Origin: Rhizobiaceae bacterium
Lineage (GTDB): Bacteria > Pseudomonadota > Alphaproteobacteria > Rhizobiales > Rhizobiaceae
DNA: 8,003 nucleotides
Reading direction: 5' to 3'
Assembly (NCBI GenBank): GCA_014380965.1
Contig: JACMIV010000083.1
Location: 1 to 8,003 of the forward strand
Part shown: piece after piece, positions 1 through 6,768 of the stretch
Position numbering within the stretch: the first letter of the stretch is position 1
Layout: every line of letters starts with the position of its first letter
The notes under the pieces: generated by a model
The model's database searches: none
What the model saw: the letters and a program-made list of their open reading frames with translations, nothing else
What the model was told of the DNA's origin: nothing
Translations under genes and position numbers: made by a program

Positions 1-34
1 ACTGATGGCCGCAAGAAAAAATTGTCGAAATGGC

Positions 35-67
35 AAAAGCGGCGAGACCAACGGTCCGCCGCTTTTT
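35..67. terminator. Rho-independent, probably bidirectional terminator
   Basis: A left arm GCGGCG (39-44), a bulged A and GACC (46-49) pair with GGTC (53-56) and CGCCGC (57-62) around an AAC loop. The stem is flanked by AAAA (35-38) and TTTTT (63-67), so a U-tract follows the hairpin in both directions. It lies about 50 bases past the stop of the leftward cysteine peptidase gene and would end that transcript. The longer T-run on the plus strand suggests it may also end a rightward gene lying off the left edge. Confidence 0.8.
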
Positions 68-76
68 CGTTCACGG

Positions 77-108
77 GATGTCGGAAGCGCCAAGAGATGT
101 CGGAAGCG
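77..108. repeat. Short direct repeat, two 13-bp copies
   Basis: GATGTCGGAAGCG occurs at 77-89 and again, identically, at 96-108, with 6 bases between copies (19-base period). It sits between the terminator and the 3' end of the cysteine peptidase gene. No function is evident; it may be a small local duplication. Confidence 0.6.
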
Positions 109-115
109 AAAGCCG

Positions 116-715
116 TCAGTTGATCCGGCGCCAAAGCTGCGGGTTTTCCGCGGACGAGACCTTCTCGAAGGTGAGATCGGCACTGTGCCATGGCAGAACC
201 TTGCTCGTCCGGTTGTCGAGGACGAAATCGCCTGCATTCGTTTTCACGAGCAGAATCGCATGACCCTCGCCCGAGCGGGTCTTGCCGACGGCGAGCCGAA
301 GCGCCGAAGCGGGCAGGCCGGCGCGAATTAGCTCGCGACGTTTGGTCAGCGCGAAATCCTCGCAGTCGCCGCGGACGACGTCGACGCTCCACGTTTCGCG
401 GCGGTCGTTCACCGGGCGGATGCGACGGTTGACATGGGCGTTCGTCTCGGAAACCAGCGCCTTGGTGGCGCCGTCCCAGCGGGCGACGTCCGACTGGCCG
501 GGGCGGCAGTCCTCGGGGTTCTCGACGCAGAAGCGGATGAACGCGAAAGGTGCCAGGGCGTGGATGCCCTCGCGCAGCCCGCTTTCCGCCCGAACGCCCG
601 CCCGCGCAACACCGGCGACGCCTGCTGCATGTGAAACAGACGAAAGCGCCGTCGTGAACGTCACCGCCATTGCGATGACTGCAGCGAGCGAGCCGATAGT
701 CTTCAGACGTGCCAT
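116..715 (-). CDS. Transglutaminase-like cysteine peptidase (BTLCP/DUF920, LapG-related family), exported
   Basis: Predicted periplasmic cysteine peptidase of 199 residues. A signal peptide is visible: basic MARLK, a hydrophobic stretch at residues 7-25, and a likely cleavage after SHA near residue 30. The mature part shows the family pattern: RFC at 61-63 and a second Cys at 70, then the catalytic triad Cys118 (GDCEDFAL), His152 (EGHAILLV) and Asp167 (LDN). The start at 715 is chosen over an in-frame ATG 18 codons upstream because GGAGG lies 7 bases before it and because it puts the signal peptide at the N-terminus. The family includes LapG, which cleaves type I-secreted adhesins, but alphaproteobacteria carry several paralogues of unknown substrate. 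Family assignment is firm; the substrate is unknown. It is transcribed away from the flippase and ends at the hairpin terminator. Confidence 0.9.
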   Translation of the reverse strand: MARLKTIGSLAAVIAMAVTFTTALSSVSHAAGVAGVARAGVRAESGLREGIHALAPFAFIRFCVENPEDCRPGQSDVARWDGATKALVSETNAHVNRRIRPVNDRRETWSVDVVRGDCEDFALTKRRELIRAGLPASALRLAVGKTRSGEGHAILLVKTNAGDFVLDNRTSKVLPWHSADLTFEKVSSAENPQLWRRIN

Positions 716-1123
716 GCGCTTGCCTCCGTCATGTATCCGAAGGCAGGTAACCACGCGATCGACTGTCATCCCCTTTCAGGAAATCTTCAATCTTTACCAA
801 AGCCGAATTATCTGCTCGGCTGCGCTTGGAGAGGACGACTGTCTGCCGAGAAAATCAACTATCGCTCTTTAATAAAAGTCTCATGACATGTCGGGCGAAG
901 GGACTTCCCTCGGGAACGCCGGCAGGCTCGCCCGGCTTGCCGCGCTCGACCAAGCCGTTATCCACGGAGCCAGAAGCGATCTTGCCGCACCGCGGAATTG
1001 TCGTAGAAGAGGTTCGGCCGGGCCCTTCCGATGGCCTGACTTGAGAAGAGCGCCAAACTTGGGTGCGGGGAGACGTTTCGTGCGCGCATTGACTGGCAGC
1101 AACGCCTCGCGCGGAGCCGCAAA
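716..1123. other. Spacer between divergent genes; AT-rich patch, no convincing gene
   Basis: This 408-base stretch separates the leftward cysteine peptidase from the rightward flippase and should hold the promoters of both. The part from about 780 to 890 is clearly richer in A and T than the surroundings (for example TCTTTAATAAAAG near 866-878), as expected of a promoter region. On the minus strand GATAAT (+ strand 807-812) resembles a -10 box for the peptidase, but no good -35 hexamer stands 16-18 bases before it. From about 895 to 1100 it is GC-rich again. Reading frames stay open there on both strands, but none combines a ribosome binding site with a recognisable protein. Confidence 0.5.
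723..727 (-). promoter_or_regulatory. Shine-Dalgarno that fixes the start of the cysteine peptidase
   Basis: Read on the minus strand this is GGAGG, 7 bases before the ATG at 715-713. The alternative upstream ATG at 769 has only a G-run directly abutting it. This decides the start in favour of 715. Confidence 0.7.
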
Positions 1124-2584
1124 ATGACCGAAGCGCCGACCCTGCGCCGGCAGGCGGGGATCGCGCTCGTCTGGTCGCTTCTCCAGAACTGGGGCGGCAA
1201 GGCGATCGGCCTCATCGTCTTCGTGCTGCTCGCCCGCCTTCTCGATCCGGCCGAGTTCGGCATCGCCTCCTCCGCCTTCCTGATCCTCAGCATCCTTCAT
1301 CTCGTCGCCGAGTTCGGTCTGGGCGACGCGCTCGTCCAGCGTCAGGGGCTGACCCGCGAAGACGTGAATCTCCCTTTCTTCGCAGCCGTCGGCGTCTCCG
1401 TCTCGCTAGCGCTTGCAATGGTCTGGTTCTCCGAGGACATCGCGTTCCTGATGGGAGTGGCGAACCTCGGCCCCTATCTCGTCGCCTCAGCCATGATCGG
1501 CCCGCTGATGACGCTGTCGGCGCTGCAGGATGCCATGTATCGGCGGGCGATGATGTTCAAGCCGCTCGCCTTGCGCACGCTCGTGTCGGGCCTCGTCGGC
1601 GGAGGCGTCGGCGTCCTCCTCGCCCTCATGGGCTTTGGCGCATGGGCGCTCATCGCCCAGTTCGGGGCGCAGATGCTGATCAGCGTCGTCTGGCTCTGGT
1701 CCCGGCCCGTCTGGACACCGTCCCTCTCCTTCAGGCCGAAGACGGCCCTTCCCATCGGCCGCTTCGGGCTGAACGTCCTATCTACCTACATGGTCGACTT
1801 TCTGACGATGAAGAGCGTCGACTTCGTCATCCTTCTCGCCCACGGCCCGGCGGCCCTTGGTCTCTACACGGTGTCCTCGCGGCTCTACCAGCTCCTGCTG
1901 CAACTCCTTCAGGCGAGCATATCCAGCGTCGGGCTCAGCATGCTGTCGAAGGTCGCGGGCGACACCGAGCGGATGCGCCGCCTCTACGAGCGCAGCGCCT
2001 CGCTGGCGGCTTTCCTCGGCCTCCCCGTTTTCTTCGGCCTCGCCGCTCTCGCACCGGAGGTCAACCAGATCATGTTCGGGCCGCAATGGTCCGGCGCGGA
2101 AGTGCTGATGGCGCCGCTGCTGCTCATCGGCGGCATCCACTGCATCCAGTTCCTCAACGTTGCCTATCTCACGGCGCTCGGGCGGCCGCAGACGCTGCTG
2201 ATCCTCGGTCTCGTGAAAGCGGCGCTTGTGCTGCCGCCGCTCTACCTCATCAATGTCGGAACGGTCGCCGCGACGGTCTATCTTTACGTCTTCGGCCTTC
2301 TGCTGATGGCGCCCCTGAGTTTCGCCGCAACGATCCGGGCGCTCGACCTCCGGTGGACGGTCCTGGTGCGCCCCGTCATCGCGCCGATTCTCGCCGCATC
2401 GCTCGCTTTTGCAGCGGTTCTCGCCGCGCGCGGCGTGGACGCAATGACGAGCGACAACGTCTACGTCTCGGCGATCCTTCTCGGCCTCGTCTTCGCGCTG
2501 GTCTACGCCGCGGCGCTCGCGGCGCTCGCCTTCCAGGCCGCCCGGGAGAACGTGCTCTTCGCGCTCGGGACATTCCGAAAGTAG
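1124..2584 (+). CDS. Polysaccharide flippase, Wzx/PST type (MOP superfamily)
   Basis: Inner-membrane protein of 486 residues, the usual size for a lipopolysaccharide or exopolysaccharide exporter of the Polysacc_synt family. It would flip undecaprenyl-linked repeat units from cytoplasm to periplasm. The N-terminal signature is clear: a first membrane segment at about 27-40 running into ARLLDPAEFG (37-46), then a second segment and EFGLGDALVQR (63-73), typical of the family. Many further hydrophobic segments follow, including about 152-190, 295-311, 327-351, 357-400 and 413-470, with a short basic C-terminus. GGAG at 1113-1116 lies 7 bases before the ATG. It faces opposite to the other polysaccharide genes and has no neighbour on its strand in the window. 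WzxC/ExoT-like is the best comparison, but the exact substrate cannot be read. Confidence 0.9.
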   Translation: MTEAPTLRRQAGIALVWSLLQNWGGKAIGLIVFVLLARLLDPAEFGIASSAFLILSILHLVAEFGLGDALVQRQGLTREDVNLPFFAAVGVSVSLALAMVWFSEDIAFLMGVANLGPYLVASAMIGPLMTLSALQDAMYRRAMMFKPLALRTLVSGLVGGGVGVLLALMGFGAWALIAQFGAQMLISVVWLWSRPVWTPSLSFRPKTALPIGRFGLNVLSTYMVDFLTMKSVDFVILLAHGPAALGLYTVSSRLYQLLLQLLQASISSVGLSMLSKVAGDTERMRRLYERSASLAAFLGLPVFFGLAALAPEVNQIMFGPQWSGAEVLMAPLLLIGGIHCIQFLNVAYLTALGRPQTLLILGLVKAALVLPPLYLINVGTVAATVYLYVFGLLLMAPLSFAATIRALDLRWTVLVRPVIAPILAASLAFAAVLAARGVDAMTSDNVYVSAILLGLVFALVYAAALAALAFQAARENVLFALGTFRK

Positions 2585-2642
2585 CCTCGTTGCCTTTCGC
2601 AAACGCGGTTCGCGCGCAAGCCGGATGCCGAACGCTGCTGCG
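2585..2642. other. Convergent spacer without a clear terminator
   Basis: The flippase and phosphatase genes end towards each other across 58 bases. Weak hairpins can be drawn, CGTTGC (2588-2593) with GCAAACG (2599-2605), and CGCG with CGCG at 2604-2614, but no U-run follows on either strand. Transcription from either side may read into the other gene or stop by Rho. Confidence 0.4.
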
Positions 2643-3446
2643 TCAGTGAGCCTGGAGGAAGCGCACCGGTCCGCCGTCGAAGCAGGCGGCCGTCAGCGGA
2701 CTGCCGCGATAAGCTCCGGTATCGACACAGACGCGCTCGTTGGAGGCAAAGGGCATCGCGGTGACGGTGTGCCCGTGAACGACGCATCGTCCCGCGAGGA
2801 GCGACCGACCCGCCGGCTCGGCACTCAGGAAGCGGGTCCAGAGAAGGTCATGATCGCTCTGCTGCTCGAGAGCGATGCCCGGCCTGACGCCGGCATGGAC
2901 GAAGAGCCGAGCGGGCGTCGTAAAGCTGACGGGAAGCGCGCGCAGGAAGGCGACATGCGGCGCGGGCAGCCTTGCCAGAACGCGCCGCGCCGCTTCGATC
3001 CGCCCGATGCGGAAGGCATCCGCCATGTGCTCGAGGTCGTAGCCGTAGGACTCTAGGGTCCGGACGCCGCCGATCGCAAGCCAGCCGGCCGTCGTCTCCG
3101 GGTCGTCGAGGGCCTGGAGAAGCAGCGCCTCGTGGTTGCCGCAAAGGCAGATGCGGCGGAACCCTTCGGGCGCGGGGGACAGGAGATGGTCGATCACCCG
3201 CGCGCTGTCGGGCCCTCGATCGATGTAGTCGCCGAGATGGACGATGATCTTTTCGCCGGCTATGCCCGAGGCATCCGCGACGATCGACGCTTCCAGGCGA
3301 CGGAGCTTGTCGAGACACCCGTGCACGTCGCCGACGGCGTAGACGCGCTCCGGCTCGCGGTCGATGGCCAATCGTTCGCGAGAGGGCGTCCGCCCTGTCT
3401 CCGACGCGGCCAGCCCCAGCCGGGACCACAAAGTCTGGAAGCCCAT
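2643..3446 (-). CDS. PPP-family metallophosphoesterase (serine/threonine phosphatase-like)
   Basis: Soluble cytoplasmic phosphoesterase of 267 residues with the full two-metal signature in order: GDVHG (39-43), GDYIDRG (72-78), GNHE (103-106), VHAGV (183-187) and a final VVHGHT (222-227). These supply the metal ligands and catalytic His of calcineurin-like phosphatases, so it should be active. Bacterial members dephosphorylate phosphoproteins or, in the ApaH branch, dinucleoside tetraphosphates. The length and start favour the protein phosphatase-like branch, but substrate cannot be assigned. No start has a good ribosome binding site. ATG at 3446 leaves 38 residues before GDVHG, usual for such proteins; an in-frame ATG at 3518 would add 24 residues of uncharacteristic sequence, and GTG at 3455 is another option. 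It ends 58 bases from the convergent flippase. Confidence 0.9.
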   Translation of the reverse strand: MGFQTLWSRLGLAASETGRTPSRERLAIDREPERVYAVGDVHGCLDKLRRLEASIVADASGIAGEKIIVHLGDYIDRGPDSARVIDHLLSPAPEGFRRICLCGNHEALLLQALDDPETTAGWLAIGGVRTLESYGYDLEHMADAFRIGRIEAARRVLARLPAPHVAFLRALPVSFTTPARLFVHAGVRPGIALEQQSDHDLLWTRFLSAEPAGRSLLAGRCVVHGHTVTAMPFASNERVCVDTGAYRGSPLTAACFDGGPVRFLQAH

Positions 3447-3527
3447 CAATCCCACGAAACGCGATCCATCGAGCCAGTCGCCGCGTGCCTGAGCCGACGA
3501 CCGGCACCGAACGCGCATGGATGACGA

Positions 3528-3628
3528 CGCGAATTTCGCGCGTCTAGCTAATCCTTAAGATGCATTAAGCTCTCTTACGCTGCGATGCACAACGGGGATT
3601 ATGAAGTCTCTGAGCAAAACCACTTCAT
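3528..3628 (-). promoter_or_regulatory. Possible promoter/operator region of the phosphatase gene
   Basis: This is the only AT-rich part of the spacer upstream of the phosphatase. Read on the minus strand, TTGTGC (+ strand 3587-3592) and CTTAAT (3564-3569) stand 17 bases apart as weak -35 and -10 boxes. Three dyads cluster here: the 13-bp palindrome CGCGAATTTCGCG (3528-3540), CTTAA/TTAAG (3554-3569, overlapping the -10), and ATGAAGT/ACTTCAT (3601-3607 and 3622-3628). The symmetry is seen directly; promoter or operator function is a guess. Confidence 0.25.
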
Positions 3629-3674
3629 TTCGGCGTGTTTCGTTAAGGCCGCAATTTTGCGCGCGTGGCTTTGG

Positions 3675-5126
3675 CTACAACCGCTCTGCTCCGGCCCTGC
3701 GGCCGAGGCTGATGGTCGTCGCAGCGGCGAGATAAGCGGCGAGATAGGCGGCCATTCCCGGTATCTGCAGCGAGAAGTCCACGAGGGCATGGAGGGTCAC
3801 CAGGATCACGCCGCCGATCGCGATGAGCGGGACATGGCGCTGACGGCGACGCTCACGAATGCCCAGCACGAGATTGCGAAGGACGTGCCGGTAGACGAAG
3901 AGGGTGACCGGGACGAATAGAATTCCGAGCCCGGCGAGCCCTTCGAGGAAGCTGTTATGGGCACGCAGGTAGACGTCGTAGGCCGTTCCGCAGTCCGGGC
4001 GGCGGTAGGCCGGAAGGGCGAGGTCGAACGTGCCGAAGCCGGTGCCGAACAGCCAGTTGTCGCGGACCATGTCGGCGGTCGCGGCATAGACGCAGAGGCG
4101 GGCGACATCGAGCCCCCTCGCCTCCATCCGGGCGATGGCCTGTCCACCGAAGATCGCGACGACCGCCGCGATCACGAGTGCGGAGACGGCGAAACGCTTG
4201 AGCAGCCGGCGCGTCGACGCCGCCTTGTCCTCCTGCCCTTCCTGTCCGGCGCGATCGAGGCGCGAGACGGTCAGGGAGGGGACGACGAAGAGATAGGCCA
4301 AAGCCGTGGCGAACATCGCGCCCCGCGATTTGGTCAGGAAAACGGCGAGAAGGCAGAGCACCATGGCTGACACGAAGAGCAGACCTCCATAGCCCGACAG
4401 GCGCGCATCGCTGAAGAAGGTCGAGAGCGGCCGCGGTCCGTGGACCCGGCGGATGCGCGAGACGGCGAGCGTCAGGCCGACGAGGCTGGCGACGCCGAGG
4501 AAGGTCCCCGCGGTGTTCCGGTTGACGAAGACGCCGGTCAGGCTGTCGAGATAGGCGGTCTTCGGATAGAAAAGCAGGCTGTCGCGCAGCCACGAGACCT
4601 GCATCAGCCCGAAGAAGGCAAAGCCCGCGCCGATGGCAGTAAGCCCGCCGAGAAGTCGCAGGGCGGACTTGTCGTCCGGGAACAGAGCGAGCGCGGCGAT
4701 ATAGACGACGAAGGGCATGGCCAGCATCGCCACAGCGCTGTGTGTCGCCGCGGGGCTGATGGAGATGGCGTTCGCCATGTCGTCGGCCAAGGGACCGACG
4801 AGCCCGGCGGCCTCCAGCCAGATCGAATTGGCGAAGGGATTGCCGTCGAAGCTGAGGCTCTGGAAAAGCAGGTAGGCGGTGAGGAGGGCGACGAGCGCCA
4901 TGGCCGCATGGAGGGAGCGTCGCGCCTGCGGCTCGGCAGGCGGCGAGAGGACGGCAAGCCCGGCTGAGAGCCCGATCAACATCGCCGAGCCGTTGAGCGC
5001 CAGCGGCGTCACGGCGCCACGTGTCAGAACGGCGGCGAGGAGCCCCACCCAGAACAGGAACTGCCCGGCAGTCCGCGACATCGCCCGCAGGGAGGTCGAC
5101 CTGGTGAGGCGCGATAAGGTGGTCAT
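3675..5126 (-). CDS. O-antigen ligase / polymerase family membrane protein (Wzy_C domain)
   Basis: Inner-membrane protein of 483 residues that would act on the periplasmic side, polymerising lipid-linked repeat units (Wzy) or transferring glycan to an acceptor (WaaL-like). About ten or more hydrophobic segments are visible, for example 22-35, 44-60, 72-90, 131-150, 157-175, 205-223, 247-265, 313-327 and 400-412. Family marks are VNRNTAGTFLG (201-211), TKSRGA (265-270), the large periplasmic loop with GTGFGTFDLALPAY (361-374), RAHNSFLEGLAGLG (388-401, with the key His390) and HALVDFSLQIPG (446-457). The ATG at 5126 has only a weak ribosome binding site; an in-frame TTG at 5153 is preceded by AAGGA 4 bases upstream and would add 9 residues. 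It follows UDP-glucose dehydrogenase on the same strand after a gap of about 230 bases. Polymerase and ligase cannot be told apart by sequence alone. Confidence 0.88.
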   Translation of the reverse strand: MTTLSRLTRSTSLRAMSRTAGQFLFWVGLLAAVLTRGAVTPLALNGSAMLIGLSAGLAVLSPPAEPQARRSLHAAMALVALLTAYLLFQSLSFDGNPFANSIWLEAAGLVGPLADDMANAISISPAATHSAVAMLAMPFVVYIAALALFPDDKSALRLLGGLTAIGAGFAFFGLMQVSWLRDSLLFYPKTAYLDSLTGVFVNRNTAGTFLGVASLVGLTLAVSRIRRVHGPRPLSTFFSDARLSGYGGLLFVSAMVLCLLAVFLTKSRGAMFATALAYLFVVPSLTVSRLDRAGQEGQEDKAASTRRLLKRFAVSALVIAAVVAIFGGQAIARMEARGLDVARLCVYAATADMVRDNWLFGTGFGTFDLALPAYRRPDCGTAYDVYLRAHNSFLEGLAGLGILFVPVTLFVYRHVLRNLVLGIRERRRQRHVPLIAIGGVILVTLHALVDFSLQIPGMAAYLAAYLAAATTISLGRRAGAERL

Positions 5127-5359
5127 CGCGGCCACCCGACGAAACGCGCGCAAAACGTCCTTGCGATCAGCAGGCTCCGCTCACAAGGCGACGGGCTCTC
5201 ACGCAGCGGTATCGTGTCCTCTATCGCCCTGCTCCTTCGCCGGGCCGGCTGAAGCCGCGGCTGTAGGCCTGGCGAAAGCCGGCGCCCCACCCTACACCAT
5301 CGCCGAAGCCGCATCCGCGCCGAGAGCCAAGCGCGAAAGGCTGCAGGCGCGTTCGGCGG
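5127..5359. other. Spacer between ugd and the ligase gene
   Basis: The 233 bases between these co-directional genes hold no terminator with a U-run and no recognisable gene. There is a 10-bp perfect palindrome AGCCGCGGCT (5253-5262). An open frame on the minus strand runs from ugd through to a stop near 5221 and reads as Gly/Arg-rich sequence, most likely a by-product of high GC. Confidence 0.4.
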
Positions 5360-6679
5360 TCAGACCGCCTGCTGGCCGCGCCCGACATCGTAGTAGGTGA
5401 AGCCGCGGCTACGGACCTCGTCGGGCCGATAGACATTCCGGAGGTCCACGAGGATGGGATTGACCATGATCGCCTTCATCCGCTCGAAGTCGAGCGCGCG
5501 GAACTGGTTCCACTCGGTTACGATGACGGCGACCTCGGCATCCCGGACGCATTCGTAGACGTCGGGCGCGTAGGTCACGTCCTTCAACATCTGCGCCGCC
5601 TGCTTCACGCCCTCGGGATCGAAGGCGCGAACGATCGCGCCGCCGTCCTGGAGAGCGGCGATCAGCGACAGCGACGGCGCGTCGCGCATGTCGTCGGTGT
5701 TCGGCTTGAAGGTGAGGCCGAGGACGGCGATCGTCTTGCCCCGCACCGAACCGCCGCAAGCCGCGATGACGCGGCGCGCCATGCCGCGCTTGCGCTGGTC
5801 GTTGACGGCGGCGACCGTCTCGACGATGCGCGAGGGAACGCCGCAATCCTGTGCCGTCTTGATGAGGGCCAGCGTGTCCTTCGGAAAGCACGAGCCGCCG
5901 TAGCCGGGGCCGGCATGGAGGAACTTCGAGCCGATGCGATTGTCGAGGCCCATGCCGCGGGCGACGTCCTGCACGTCGGCGCCGACCGCCTCGCAGATGT
6001 CGGCCATCTCGTTGATGAAGGTGATCTTGGTCGCGAGAAACGCGTTGGCGGCATACTTCGTGAGTTCCGCCGTCCGCCGGCTCGTATAGAGGATCGGCGA
6101 GGAGTTGAGGTAGAGTGGGCGATAGACCTCGGCCATGACATCGCGCGCCTTCTGCACCTCCGCGCCGACCACGATGCGGTCGGGCCGGGTGAAGTCGTCG
6201 ATCGCCGCGCCCTCGCGCAGGAATTCGGGATTCGATACGACGGCAAAATCGAGACCGGGCCGGGCCTCGCGGATGATCCGCTCGACCTCGTCGCCGGTGC
6301 CGACAGGAACTGTCGACTTGTTGACGACCACACAGAAACGGTCGGCCATGGAGGCCGCGATGTCGCGCGCGGCGGCGTAGACGTAGCTGAGATCGGCGAA
6401 GCCGTCGCCGCGGCGCGACGGGGTGCCGACGGCGATGAAGATCGCCTCGGCGTCCTGGATATTCTGCGAGAGATCGGTCGCAAAGCGCAGTCGGCCCGAG
6501 GCGACGTTCTTGGCGACGAGGTTGTCGAGACCCGGCTCGAAAATCGGGATGATGCCGTTCTTCAGCGCCTCGACCTTCGAGACGTCGACGTCGATGCAGC
6601 AGACGTCGTGTCCGAAATCTGCAAAGCACGCGCCCGACACCAGGCCGACATATCCGACGCCGACGATTGCGATTTTCAT
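5360..6679 (-). CDS. ugd: UDP-glucose 6-dehydrogenase
   Basis: Cytoplasmic enzyme of 439 residues that oxidises UDP-glucose twice with NAD+ to give UDP-glucuronate, the precursor of uronic acids in exopolysaccharide, capsule and lipid glycans. The N-terminal Rossmann motif is GVGYVG (7-12) with the acidic residue of the second strand in CCIDVD (27-32). Further family blocks are AVGTPSRRGDG (83-93), KSTVPVGTG (121-129), NPEFLREGAAIDDFTRPDRIV (from 150, with a catalytic Glu), KYAANAFLATK (208-218, with Lys208 and Asn212), the catalytic Cys264 in GYGGSCFPKD (259-268) and GLTFKPNTDDMRDAPS (321-336). All key residues are present and the length is typical. The start at 6679 puts the nucleotide-binding motif at the very N-terminus; a longer frame from 6766 adds 29 non-family residues. 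The rhizobial name rkpK is also used for such genes. Other UDP-sugar or GDP-mannose dehydrogenases share the fold, but the motif set fits UDP-glucose best. Confidence 0.93.
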   Translation of the reverse strand: MKIAIVGVGYVGLVSGACFADFGHDVCCIDVDVSKVEALKNGIIPIFEPGLDNLVAKNVASGRLRFATDLSQNIQDAEAIFIAVGTPSRRGDGFADLSYVYAAARDIAASMADRFCVVVNKSTVPVGTGDEVERIIREARPGLDFAVVSNPEFLREGAAIDDFTRPDRIVVGAEVQKARDVMAEVYRPLYLNSSPILYTSRRTAELTKYAANAFLATKITFINEMADICEAVGADVQDVARGMGLDNRIGSKFLHAGPGYGGSCFPKDTLALIKTAQDCGVPSRIVETVAAVNDQRKRGMARRVIAACGGSVRGKTIAVLGLTFKPNTDDMRDAPSLSLIAALQDGGAIVRAFDPEGVKQAAQMLKDVTYAPDVYECVRDAEVAVIVTEWNQFRALDFERMKAIMVNPILVDLRNVYRPDEVRSRGFTYYDVGRGQQAV

Positions 6680-6768
6680 ATCAAACCCCAGACTTGGCTG
6701 ATTTCCCCGCGTCCGGCCCCCGCCGAACGAACCGAATGTGCGTCCGCGCCGACGGGTACGGACCACGC

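Noticed and set aside
888..1127. Short plus-strand frame of 79 codons ending in an ATGA overlap with the flippase start
   Set aside because: There is no ribosome binding site before the ATG at 888 and the Arg/Gly/Ala-rich product is not recognisable. The overlap could be chance; kept only as a point to check in the spacer finding.
881..1300. Open frames on the minus strand overlapping the start of the flippase (881-1300 and 958-1293)
   Set aside because: They run antisense to a clear gene, have skewed composition (charged or Arg/Ser-rich) and show no family motif. They are typical by-products of high-GC coding sequence.
1778..2602. Long antisense frame opposite the flippase
   Set aside because: The product is dominated by Arg, Glu and Asp, the usual translation of the antisense strand of a GC-rich membrane protein gene.
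1642..2649. Long plus-strand frame of 335 codons in a different phase within the flippase gene
   Set aside because: It is rich in Arg, Ala, Pro and His without motifs and lies inside a well-supported membrane protein gene.
3585..3920. Plus-strand frame of 111 codons running from the phosphatase spacer into the 3' end of the ligase gene
   Set aside because: Most of it is antisense to the ligase/polymerase coding region, it has no ribosome binding site worth noting and no recognisable protein.
5221..5340. Gly/Arg-rich minus-strand reading (with a GFGDGVGWGAGF stretch) in the ugd-ligase spacer
   Set aside because: It looked like a possible small Gly-rich peptide, but it has no start with a ribosome binding site inside the spacer and continues out of phase through the ugd 3' end.
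5409..6629. Minus-strand frame of 406 codons overlapping ugd in another phase, and the plus-strand frame 5915-6853
   Set aside because: Both overlap ugd, whose catalytic and nucleotide-binding motifs are complete. The alternative products have no domain and extreme Arg or Asp/Glu content.
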